Numbered from the stretch's first letter, positions 1 through 5,418 are shown. The stretch: 5,776 nt of DNA from Litorivivens sp041625495 (GCF_041625495.1 NZ_JBFJTH010000206.1:1-5776), one strand, 5' to 3'. The notes: a model not told the origin generated them from the letters alone. Program-made: numbers and translations.

Positions 1-147
1 AGTCTGTTTTCCTGGCTTCAGGCGATCAATCAGCAGCTTGGATTTATCGTAGTTGATCACTTTGAAGTCGCTTCCAGTGGTCGTGCAGCGACTGATCCTA
101 ATCTGATAATGACGTTACGCATGGCTAACTATAGGGTGGCCCAATGA
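1..147 (+). CDS. GspM/PilO-like secretion or pilus assembly protein, C-terminal fragment (5' end outside window)
   Basis: An open frame runs from the first base to a TGA at 145-147 and gives 48 residues, so this is the 3' end of a gene that begins upstream. The fragment reads as a helix (LFSWLQAINQQ), a strand (GFIVVDHFEV) and a final strand (NLIMTLRMANYR). This is the helix-strand-strand ending expected of the ferredoxin-like C-terminal domain of GspM, PilO and MshJ proteins. Those are bitopic inner-membrane proteins that join the cytoplasmic ATPase platform to the periplasmic part of type II secretion or type IV pilus machines. The stop overlaps the ATG of the next gene (ATGA at 144-147), and the next two genes encode the periplasmic partner and the secretin, which supports the assignment. 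Family membership rests on a short piece plus context. I cannot choose between GspM, PilO and MshJ. Confidence 0.6.
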   Translation, partial: SLFSWLQAINQQLGFIVVDHFEVASSGRAATDPNLIMTLRMANYRVAQ

Positions 148-500
148 TAGTCTTCGCCCCCTACCGAACGTGTTTGCTCGTATGGTTTGTTGCGGCTCAG
201 AGTGTTTGGGCAACAGAAACCCTGCAGCTTCGCAACGATCCCTTCAAGCCGCCGGCATTAACCGCCGATAGCCGCGATGGCGTTGTCAGTACTGCAAAGC
301 TACCTGTGGTCAGAGCGGTCATGCTATCCGGCGAGTATCGCGCCGCCAACGTTAACGGCAAAATTGTCATGCCGGGCGATGTCGTTGAATCTTATAAAGT
401 GGCGGCAATCGAGGACGGTGCTGTTTTGTTTACGAAAAATGAGCGTGAATATCGTGTCAGGGTATACACGTCAGAAGACGCAGGGGGTGTACGCAAATGA
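144..500 (+). CDS. MshK/PilP/GspC-like periplasmic secretin-partner protein
   Basis: A 118-residue protein. Residues 1-23 look like a signal peptide: hydrophobic run from about 10 to 23, likely cleavage after Val-Trp-Ala. There is no lipobox, so unlike typical PilP it is probably not a lipoprotein. The mature part opens with an LRNDPFKPP motif (29-37), like the RDPF/DPTQP openings of PilP and MshK. A compact beta domain follows at about 54-108, with the order 'VVRAVMLSGEYRAANVNGK', 'MPGDVV', 'YKVAAI', 'AVLFT' and 'YRVRVY'. This is the pattern of the HR domain of GspC and the PilP C-terminal domain, which binds the N-terminal domains of the secretin in the periplasm. The start overlaps the upstream stop (ATGA) and its own stop overlaps the secretin start (ATGA), so the three genes are probably translationally coupled. 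AGGG at 133-136 is a plausible ribosome binding site. The domain type is fairly secure; the parent system (MSHA, Xps-type T2SS, or other) is not. Confidence 0.72.
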   Translation: MIVFAPYRTCLLVWFVAAQSVWATETLQLRNDPFKPPALTADSRDGVVSTAKLPVVRAVMLSGEYRAANVNGKIVMPGDVVESYKVAAIEDGAVLFTKNEREYRVRVYTSEDAGGVRK

Positions 501-1888
501 AGCGAGTACAGCGTTTACGGACGGCTGTCTGCCATATGATCGCTACACTGCTACTTTTTAGCGGGTTGGCATTCCCAGTGATTGCAGAAGAGCGCTTTTC
601 AATGAGCGCCAATGACACGCCAGTGCGCGATGTTATGGCGATGCTGGCACAAAAGGGACGCGTCAGCATTCTGCTAGAAAAGGATGTCAAAGGGGATATT
701 TCGTTTAACCTTTACGATGTGACTATGGATGAAGCCGTCGGTGCGCTGGCGGAGATGGCGGGTTTTGCCGCCGAAAAACGCGGTCGAACCTATTACATTA
801 TTGATAAGAAAAATGTTGGCGTGAATGCCACCGGAGGTTTAACCAGTCTCAAGGCATTTCCGATTCGTTATGCAGAGCCACAGGCCTTGCTGGATATCGC
901 CAAGAACTATATATCGCTGTATGGCAAAGTTACATTGGCGGCGCAGGAGAGGGTCCTTGTCATTGAAGACAAGCCAGACTTTCTCGCTAAGATTCACCGT
1001 ATCCTCAAGGCGGTTGATTCACCACCGCGTCAAATCTTGATCGAAGCAAAGATCTTTGAAATTACACTCAACGACGGTCTGGCTCACGGTATCAACTGGA
1101 CGAAGCTTTTTTCCGTCGACCCGGGAGAAGTAAAGCAGTTTGGTGTGCAGGGTTTGGCCGCGCCGGGAGCGCCGGGTCTTTTTGTTAACGTGGTGAATGA
1201 CAACATCGAGTTGTTAATCGATGCGTTGCAGACCGACGGCCGATTGCGGACGATTTCAACACCAAAACTGCTGGCTTTGGAAAACAAGGAAGCGTCCGTT
1301 GTTGTGGGCGAGAGAATTGGCTACCGTGTGACAACGACTATCAATCAGGTGACGACCGAGAGCATCGAGTTTCTTGAGTCGGGGGTCATCTTGCGTGTTA
1401 CCCCGTCAATCGATGCTGACAACCGGGTGATGCTCGATATTTATCCCCAGATCAGTACTGGCAGTATCAACGATGGAATTCCTTCCAAGAATACAACGGA
1501 AGTGGCTACAAACCTGATTACAAATGACAAGCAGACCGTGTTTATTGGTGGCCTGCTGAAAAATACTGTCAGTGAAACTGCCAGTGGTGTCCCTTTTCTG
1601 AAAGATATTCCGCTGATTGGTCGACTGTTTGCCAGCCGCGAGAAATCTGGGCTGCGAACGGAAACGGTAGTTTTGATTACTCCTTATATTGTTAGTCCCG
1701 ATGGTGGCTACAGCGGACAGTATATTCAGGCTGTGGAGCGCGAGGAGAAGGCGTTGGAAGAACACATCGGCGTCGGTCGTTTTGCGGAAGAAGCCATTGA
1801 GGCGGAGCGCCGTCGTGAAATGGTAATGCCGGAACCCGCGCAAAAGAACACCGCAGAGCGTCCTAAAATGCGCGGCCCCCGTCGCTAG
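497..1888 (+). CDS. Short secretin, outer-membrane pore of a type II secretion / type IV pilus-like system
   Basis: A 463-residue secretin, expected to form a multimeric gated channel in the outer membrane. Residues 1-30 are a signal peptide (cleavage after Val-Ile-Ala). Residues about 32-104 form an N0/STN-like domain (FSMSANDTPVRDVMAMLA, then VTMDEAVGALAEMAG). About 115-175 is one N1-type domain (FPIRYAEPQALLDIA ... VLVIEDKPDFLAKI). About 178-400 is the secretin core, starting with QILIEAKIFEIT. It includes STPKLLALENKEASVVVGE (254-272), the GVILRVTPSI strand, QTVFIGGLL (346-354), and the gate/signature segment VPFLKDIPLIGRLF (365-378), ending in ITPYIV. It lacks the N2/N3 repeats of full GspD and the AMIN domains of PilQ, so in size it resembles HofQ/ComE-type secretins. 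A charged tail (405-463) ends in a basic stretch. AGGGGG at 482-487 precedes the ATG by 9 nt, and the start overlaps the upstream stop. It is the last gene of the operon. Secretin identity is secure; system and substrate are unknown. Confidence 0.93.
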   Translation: MKRVQRLRTAVCHMIATLLLFSGLAFPVIAEERFSMSANDTPVRDVMAMLAQKGRVSILLEKDVKGDISFNLYDVTMDEAVGALAEMAGFAAEKRGRTYYIIDKKNVGVNATGGLTSLKAFPIRYAEPQALLDIAKNYISLYGKVTLAAQERVLVIEDKPDFLAKIHRILKAVDSPPRQILIEAKIFEITLNDGLAHGINWTKLFSVDPGEVKQFGVQGLAAPGAPGLFVNVVNDNIELLIDALQTDGRLRTISTPKLLALENKEASVVVGERIGYRVTTTINQVTTESIEFLESGVILRVTPSIDADNRVMLDIYPQISTGSINDGIPSKNTTEVATNLITNDKQTVFIGGLLKNTVSETASGVPFLKDIPLIGRLFASREKSGLRTETVVLITPYIVSPDGGYSGQYIQAVEREEKALEEHIGVGRFAEEAIEAERRREMVMPEPAQKNTAERPKMRGPRR

Positions 1889-1932
1889 CCGCTCCCGGGC
1901 TGTTCTGTTGCAAGCTATGTCGTGGCGAATTT

Positions 1933-1960
1933 CCGGAGCGCCGGTGGTTCCGGCGTCCGG
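1933..1960. terminator. GC-rich hairpin between convergent genes, possible bidirectional terminator
   Basis: The arms CCGGAGCGCCGG (1933-1944) and CCGGCGTCCGG (1950-1960) form an 11-bp stem with one bulged G and a TGGTT loop. It lies 44 nt after the secretin stop and 12 nt before the stop end of the convergent RMD1-family gene, where a shared terminator would be expected. There is no long T tract on either side, only ATTT after it on the + strand and AAATT on the other. It may therefore be a weak intrinsic terminator or an RNA 3'-end stabilising structure. Confidence 0.5.
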
Positions 1961-1972
1961 TGATTTACAGCG

Positions 1973-2752
1973 TTAGTGAAACGCCATCATGACAATTTCA
2001 AAGCCGATCAGGAGAATTATGATCCATTCTAGAAAGGCGCTGTGGCGATGATTTTGCTCATCAGCCAGCATTTCAAGCAGCTCATGAATGGTTTCCAGCT
2101 TTTGCGATAGAACTTCCACCCGGGGGCGAATGTCGAGATAGCGTGCCGATTGGTTGTACAAACTTTCCAGCGAGGGGTATTCCCAGAAGAACTCAGGCGT
2201 GTCCAGCAGGCCGTAGTGCAGGATGATGTCGCTCTTGCTTGAAAACAAGTGTCCTCGAATTTTGGCAATGGCTTTTCGACCAAGCTTTATCCGTCCTGTT
2301 TTCGCCAGTGATCGTGGAATATCCGCGGTTGAACGGATATTGTCTTCGGCCATGGTTTCGAACACATTCAGCTGAATGGACTGGGCCAGTGCATGAGAGA
2401 CCGCCAGTCGCTGCATGGGGTCGTCACCGGCCAGCGCAAACTTGTCGGCATGGATGCTGTTCTCGCCGGCATTGAGGCTGAAGGTAAAGTGATCAAAGGT
2501 GCGCTTTGATGCCTGATCTTCCAGATGCGGCGTGATCCGTTTCAGGATGTCTTGCTGCTCATCGTCTTCGCAGCCCCAGAACACGGCAACACCGTATGTG
2601 AACACCCAGACTTCGCCGGATTTCCCCGGAATCTGATAGGCGTCGCGGAAACGTTTTGCCTGGTAGTAATCAAGAATGTCAGCTTCAAGATCAGCGATGC
2701 GAAATTGGTCGCCGAGGTTGAGAACGCTGAGTCGTGCATTGGAAAACGGCAT
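1973..2752 (-). CDS. RMD1/DUF155 family protein with C-terminal membrane anchor
   Basis: A 259-residue protein from the preferred start at 2752. It matches the RMD1 (DUF155) family, which includes yeast Rmd1 and human mitochondrial RMND1; the bacterial role is not established. Visible landmarks in order are YGVAVFWG (53-60), LAVSHALAQSIQLNVFE (116-132), DTPEFFWEYPSLESLY (184-199), LDIRPRVEVL with a predicted helix or coiled coil (206-232), and a hydrophobic C-terminal segment LEWIIILLIGFEIVMMAF (241-258). The last would anchor a mainly cytoplasmic protein in the inner membrane. The frame continues upstream to an ATG at 2788 (271 residues), but that ATG has no Shine-Dalgarno sequence and would sit only about 4 nt into the transcript predicted from the -10/-35 boxes. 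The 2752 start has GGGGGGTGG just upstream. It has its own promoter and appears monocistronic. Family call is firm; function is unknown. Confidence 0.88.
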   Translation of the reverse strand: MPFSNARLSVLNLGDQFRIADLEADILDYYQAKRFRDAYQIPGKSGEVWVFTYGVAVFWGCEDDEQQDILKRITPHLEDQASKRTFDHFTFSLNAGENSIHADKFALAGDDPMQRLAVSHALAQSIQLNVFETMAEDNIRSTADIPRSLAKTGRIKLGRKAIAKIRGHLFSSKSDIILHYGLLDTPEFFWEYPSLESLYNQSARYLDIRPRVEVLSQKLETIHELLEMLADEQNHRHSAFLEWIIILLIGFEIVMMAFH

Positions 2753-2756
2753 GGCA

Positions 2757-2765
2757 CCACCCCCC
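2757..2765 (-). promoter_or_regulatory. Ribosome binding site that favours the internal start of the RMD1-family gene
   Basis: On the - strand GGGGGGTGG lies 4 nt before the ATG at 2752, with the GGTGG part acting as a Shine-Dalgarno-like element. The longer alternative start at 2788 has nothing comparable upstream. Confidence 0.55.
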
Positions 2766-2771
2766 GGTAGA

Positions 2772-2790
2772 CGATGGCGGAGCGCCATCG
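2772..2790 (-). repeat. Perfect 8-bp stem-loop at the predicted 5' end of the RMD1-family mRNA
   Basis: CGATGGCG (2772-2779) and CGCCATCG (2783-2790) are perfect inverted repeats around a 3-nt spacer. The predicted transcription start is about 2791, judged from the -10 box at 2798-2803, so the mRNA would begin with this hairpin. It would then have about 20 nt before the preferred start codon at 2752. A 5'-terminal stem can protect mRNA from 5'-end-dependent decay. It could instead be a DNA-level operator. Confidence 0.6.
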
Positions 2791-2797
2791 GTGGCGC

Positions 2798-2826
2798 ATA
2801 ATAGGGCTGAATGTCAACGCTGACAA
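2798..2826 (-). promoter_or_regulatory. Sigma70-type promoter of the RMD1-family gene
   Basis: On the - strand TTGTCA (2826-2821, 5 of 6 to TTGACA) and TATTAT (2803-2798, 5 of 6 to TATAAT) are separated by exactly 17 bp. An A/T-rich stretch at 2827-2849 just upstream could serve as an UP element. It lies immediately downstream of the terminator of the preceding gene, as expected for an independent transcription unit. A second -35-like hexamer, TTGACA (2817-2812), is too close to the -10 box to function with it. Confidence 0.72.
2812..2825. promoter_or_regulatory. Operator-like palindrome TGTCA-N4-TGACA over the -35 region
   Basis: TGTCA (2812-2816), spacer ACGC and TGACA (2821-2825) form a perfect inverted repeat. 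It covers the -35 box and nearby spacer of the RMD1-family promoter. Such a position would suit a repressor site. The half sites are only 5 bp, so chance is possible and the binding protein is unknown. Confidence 0.35.
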
Positions 2827-2844
2827 TAAAAAAATAGTGGTAAT

Positions 2845-2871
2845 AAAAAGGGGAGGTTTTGCCTCCCCTTT
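2845..2871 (-). terminator. Rho-independent terminator of the VOC-family gene
   Basis: On the - strand a perfect 10-bp stem (AAAGGGGAGG and CCTCCCCTTT, loop CAAAA) begins about 15 nt after the VOC stop codon. It runs into TTTTTATTA, with the five T's at 2849-2845. This is a classical intrinsic terminator. It separates the VOC gene from the RMD1-family promoter that starts about 20 nt further on. Confidence 0.9.
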
Positions 2872-2886
2872 AGGCGCTGTATGCGG

Positions 2887-3270
2887 TCACGCGGCCACGC
2901 GATGCAAGGCGCAGATTTTATTGCCTGATGGGTCGCGCAGATAGGCCAGGTACAGTTTCATGCCGCCGCCTTCGCGTACTCCGGGCGGGTCTTCAATGGC
3001 GGTGCCGCCATTGGCCACGCCGGCTTCGTGCCAGGCGTTTGCCTGCTCGGGTGTCGCAGCGGCAAAGCCGATGGTAGAGCCGTTGCCTGCGCTTGCAGGC
3101 TCACCATTGATCGGCGTCGTCAGAATGAATATGCCGTTGTCGGAGAAATAAAAGTAACGCCCGCGCTCATCCTTAATGCCCGGCTTGTAACCCAGGGTTG
3201 CAAGCGTAGCGTCATAGAATTTGCGCGAGGCTTCAAGGTCGTTGGCGCCTAGCATAACGTGGCTGAACAT
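2887..3270 (-). CDS. VOC family protein (glyoxalase/bleomycin-resistance/dioxygenase fold)
   Basis: A 127-residue single-module VOC protein. The N-terminal motif HVMLGANDLEASRKFYDATLATLG (residues 4-27) and the C-terminal motif LAYLRDPSGNKICALH (108-123) are the usual first and last strand signatures of the two beta-alpha-beta-beta-beta units, and the length is normal for the family. Of the usual metal ligands only His4 is clear. The GSTIGFAA strand (64-71) has no His at the usual place, and Cys120 stands where many members have Glu after DPxGNKI. It may therefore bind metal differently or not at all. The start has a good Shine-Dalgarno sequence (AGAGGAAG, - strand 3282-3275) 4 nt upstream of the ATG. 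It lies 115 nt downstream of the hydrolase gene on the same strand with no terminator seen between, so read-through is possible. Substrate unknown. Confidence 0.87.
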   Translation of the reverse strand: MFSHVMLGANDLEASRKFYDATLATLGYKPGIKDERGRYFYFSDNGIFILTTPINGEPASAGNGSTIGFAAATPEQANAWHEAGVANGGTAIEDPPGVREGGGMKLYLAYLRDPSGNKICALHRVAA

Positions 3271-3385
3271 GGTGCTTCCTCTTCACGGTAGTGTTGGAGG
3301 AGACTAGCGAACTCGACCCGGTAAGTGCAAGTGGTGCGAGCCTGGCGCTGCGCTGTTATGCCCGTTAAACGGACTGGGGGCGTGC

Positions 3386-4207
3386 TCAGGTTAGTTGCAG
3401 GCCGGCGACCTCTGGGTACCGTTTCTGCCAATCTTTGATCAGTGCGGTCTGGTCAATATCCTGCGGATGAAATCCGCGTTTGAAGGCTTTGGCGAAATGG
3501 ATGAGAGACTCACGCATTAAGCCGCCTTTGCCCCAGAAAAACTTCATGGCGCCCCACCATTCCCTCAGGTTTGCGCGACGGTTGTCGGCACGCAGCAGCA
3601 GCTTTTGAAAGTACATGATCCGGCCAAAGAACAAGATCAATGACATAAACATCACTCGCCGTCTGAGAAACTCGTCATCCACGCAGTGCCGGAATACATC
3701 AAACGCCACGGCTTTGTGTTCAATTTCTTCAACCGCATGCCAGATAATCATTTTGCGGAAAGTGGGATCCATTTGCTCTAACAGCTCTGGGTGCCGCAGC
3801 GCGTGTTCAGCCATCGTGGCAGTGACATGCTCCAGCGCCACGGTTATGGCGAGCTGACGCTGAGGTTTTAAGCGCTGCCGTGCCAGGTCGAGCAGGGCTT
3901 TAGCTTTTGCCGCTACTTTGTTTACTGGAAAGCCTTTTGCCTCCAGTGCATTGTTAAAGTCTTCGTGGGCTTTGCCATGGTGTGCTTCCTGGCCGATAAA
4001 CGCGCGTATTTCCTGCTGCAACTTCGGGTCTTCAATATCGTTGCGATAGTGGCGTACTGTATCGATAAAGAACCGCTCGCCGTCTGGAAAAGTGGCCGAA
4101 AGCGCATAAAAGAAAGCAGATATCAGCGGGTTGCCGTTGAACCAGTACTTTTCCATTTCAGGCTGTATGGCGAAATTCATTCGACGTACGGTGATGGCGT
4201 TGTCCAT
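3386..4207 (-). CDS. PF10118-like 'metal-dependent hydrolase' with ferritin-like diiron motif
   Basis: A 273-residue protein resembling the predicted metal-dependent hydrolase family (PF10118); no reaction is established for it to my knowledge. The visible pattern is Glu44 (PDGERFF), Glu74-x-x-His77 (QEAHHGKAH), Glu126 (ALEHVTATMAEH) and Glu161-x-x-His164 (WHAVEEIEHKAVAFDVF). This E...ExxH...E...ExxH order is that of carboxylate-bridged diiron four-helix proteins, so an oxygenase-like activity is plausible. A hydrophobic stretch at about 186-204 (MFMSLILFFGRIMYF) may contact membrane or a lipid substrate. The frame can be extended to a TTG at 4249 (287 residues), but the ATG at 4207 has a perfect AGGAG 7 nt upstream and is preferred. 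It is divergent from an AraC-family regulator and probably regulated by it. Family call is good; the chemistry is inferred. Confidence 0.85.
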   Translation of the reverse strand: MDNAITVRRMNFAIQPEMEKYWFNGNPLISAFFYALSATFPDGERFFIDTVRHYRNDIEDPKLQQEIRAFIGQEAHHGKAHEDFNNALEAKGFPVNKVAAKAKALLDLARQRLKPQRQLAITVALEHVTATMAEHALRHPELLEQMDPTFRKMIIWHAVEEIEHKAVAFDVFRHCVDDEFLRRRVMFMSLILFFGRIMYFQKLLLRADNRRANLREWWGAMKFFWGKGGLMRESLIHFAKAFKRGFHPQDIDQTALIKDWQKRYPEVAGLQLT

Positions 4208-4214
4208 GGTGTTG

Positions 4215-4219
4215 CTCCT
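4215..4219 (-). promoter_or_regulatory. Strong ribosome binding site that sets the hydrolase start
   Basis: On the - strand AGGAG lies 7 nt before the ATG at 4207. This decides against the longer TTG start at 4249, which has no such element. Confidence 0.8.
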
Positions 4220-4241
4220 GTCGTCGCTTGGGCTGTCGGCA

Positions 4242-4247
4242 ATTATC
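4242..4247 (-). promoter_or_regulatory. Candidate -10 box of the hydrolase gene
   Basis: GATAAT on the - strand matches TATAAT in 5 of 6 bases and would start transcription near 4235, about 28 nt before the ATG. No good -35 hexamer lies 16-18 bp upstream (TTCATC is the best seen). This would fit a promoter that needs an activator such as the adjacent AraC-family protein. Confidence 0.4.
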
Positions 4248-4276
4248 AAGCGTTGTTCATTCGATGATGAAAATAT

Positions 4277-4296
4277 GCCATGGCTAATACCATGGC
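4277..4296. promoter_or_regulatory. Inverted repeat GCCATGG-N6-CCATGGC, candidate operator
   Basis: Perfect 7-bp arms (4277-4283 and 4290-4296) flank the spacer CTAATA. Because CCATGG is self-complementary, the same site also reads as a direct repeat with 12-bp period. Relative to the candidate hydrolase start near 4235 it spans about -42 to -61, a usual place for an activator next to the -35 region. Confidence 0.5.
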
Positions 4297-4300
4297 GGCA

Positions 4301-4321
4301 GGTTATTTTGTCGCAATAACC
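4301..4321. promoter_or_regulatory. Inverted repeat GGTTATT-N7-AATAACC, candidate operator or stem-loop
   Basis: Perfect 7-bp arms (4301-4307 and 4315-4321) surround the 7-nt TTGTCGC. It starts 5 bp after the preceding inverted repeat and is followed directly by a third. It lies 42 bp before the regulator's ATG, so it could also fold in the leader of the regulator mRNA. Confidence 0.5.
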
Positions 4322-4322
4322 G

Positions 4323-4340
4323 GTGCTTTGAGATCAGCAC
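4323..4340. repeat. Short inverted repeat GTGCT-N8-AGCAC
   Basis: Perfect 5-bp arms (4323-4327 and 4336-4340) lie one base after the preceding inverted repeat and 22 bp before the regulator's start. By itself it is short enough to be chance. It is listed because it is the third in an uninterrupted series. Confidence 0.3.
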
Positions 4341-4362
4341 ACATCAGGGAGTGAGCAGGGGT

Positions 4363-5418
4363 ATGAATGCCGACAGGGTAGGAAAGGGGGCTTACGGTAT
4401 TTCCAGTGATTACCTTATCTCCCTTAGCGAACAGGCGTTTGAGCGCGGTATGAGTGTGGCGGATCTGCTGGCGGGGAGTGGGCTGGAAGCGGGCATTTTG
4501 CTGCAACAGGAAGCCACCATCGGCCATGAATCTTTTCTTACGGCGATGGACAACTTTTGTGCTCACGACGGCAATTTCTGGACGGCGCTGGAGGGCGGGC
4601 GCCGCATGACAATGTCTAAGCACGGTTACGTGGGATACGCTGCCCAACACAGTCATACCCTGCTGGAAGCCGCTGAGAAGCTGTATCGCTACGTGACTAC
4701 CCGCATTGAGCTGTTCGATCTGCAGCGCGGCGAGCATCCGCAGCGCGCCGAATTGTTTCTGGTGCCGAGAATCAGCGACAGCGACACCGTGCGCTATGTG
4801 AGCCTGAATTTTCTGGTTTGTCTGGAAACCCTGTGCCGCCAGATTCTCGGGCGAAGTGCCAGTAATATCCCTAGCTGTATCACCCTGACCGGTGCGCCGC
4901 CGTCGACGCCGATGCCGCCTCTACCCGCCGGGTCGCAGGTGGTCTTCAACAGTGAACACTACAGTTTGAGTTGGCCGCGCAGCATTATGGATGCGCAGAT
5001 TCCCGCTCGCGACGAAGACCTGGCGCGTCTGGCAGAGGCGCGCTGTGAAAGCGATCTGCGCAGGCAGCGGGAACAGCAAACCGTGGCCGAGCGGGTGAGC
5101 CGTCAGTTACAGCAACTGGAGGGTAGTTTGCCGCCACTGGAGGAGATTGCAGCGCGGTTGAATATGTCTATGGCAACGCTGAAGCGTCGCCTGAAGGCAG
5201 AGGGTGCTAGCTATCAACAGCTTAAGGATGATCAACGCTTGCGGCAGGCATCAGCCTGGCTGATGGAGGGGCAGTTGACCGTCGACCAGATCGCCGACCG
5301 GCTTGGTTATAGCGACGCGAGTAATTTTGCCAAAGCCTTTAAAGGCTGGACCGGCCAGTCGCCCAGCAGCTTTCGCCAAGCGGCGGGGCTGGCGAGCGCA
5401 AGCGATGGTCAGCAATGA
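4363..5418 (+). CDS. AraC-family transcriptional regulator with arabinose-binding-like N-terminal domain (OruR-like)
   Basis: A 351-residue regulator. The N-terminal part (about 18-205) fits the Arabinose_bd (PF12625) ligand or dimerisation domain of OruR-type regulators, with a start like ISSDYLISLSEQAFERGMSVADLLAGSGL and a GYAAQHSHTLLEAAEKLYRY segment. The C-terminal AraC DNA-binding domain has its first helix-turn-helix at about 258-279 (LEEIAARLNMSMATLKRRLKAEG). The second is at about 306-327, within the signature region GYSDASNFAKAFKGWTGQSPSSFR (315-338). The ligand is unknown. It is divergent from the diiron-like hydrolase, which is the most likely target, and autoregulation is plausible because the two genes share a 155-bp control region. 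The start is uncertain: a GTG at 4351 would add four residues, but its purine-rich AGGGA directly abuts it. ATG 4363 has AGGGAG 11 nt and GAG 7 nt upstream, so I prefer it. Confidence 0.92.
   Translation: MNADRVGKGAYGISSDYLISLSEQAFERGMSVADLLAGSGLEAGILLQQEATIGHESFLTAMDNFCAHDGNFWTALEGGRRMTMSKHGYVGYAAQHSHTLLEAAEKLYRYVTTRIELFDLQRGEHPQRAELFLVPRISDSDTVRYVSLNFLVCLETLCRQILGRSASNIPSCITLTGAPPSTPMPPLPAGSQVVFNSEHYSLSWPRSIMDAQIPARDEDLARLAEARCESDLRRQREQQTVAERVSRQLQQLEGSLPPLEEIAARLNMSMATLKRRLKAEGASYQQLKDDQRLRQASAWLMEGQLTVDQIADRLGYSDASNFAKAFKGWTGQSPSSFRQAAGLASASDGQQ

Noticed and set aside
1406..1843. 145-codon open frame on the - strand inside the secretin gene
   Set aside because: It lies wholly within a well-supported secretin coding region, and its translation shows no recognisable domain. 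It is a shadow frame.
2525..2770. 81-codon + strand frame opposite the RMD1-family gene
   Set aside because: It is antisense to a gene with strong family motifs and has no independent evidence.
3301..3330. Possible promoter for the VOC gene (- strand TTGCAC, 18 bp, TAGTCT)
   Set aside because: The -10 hexamer matches consensus in only three positions, so it is too weak to list. The gene may be read from the hydrolase promoter.
3360..3371. CCGTTTAACGG palindrome just after the hydrolase gene, considered as a terminator
   Set aside because: The usable stem is only about 3 bp once a loop is allowed, and no T tract follows.
4303..4737. 144-codon open frame on the - strand across the start of the AraC-family gene
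   Set aside because: It overlaps the clearly coding N-terminal domain of the regulator and shows no family features or ribosome binding site.
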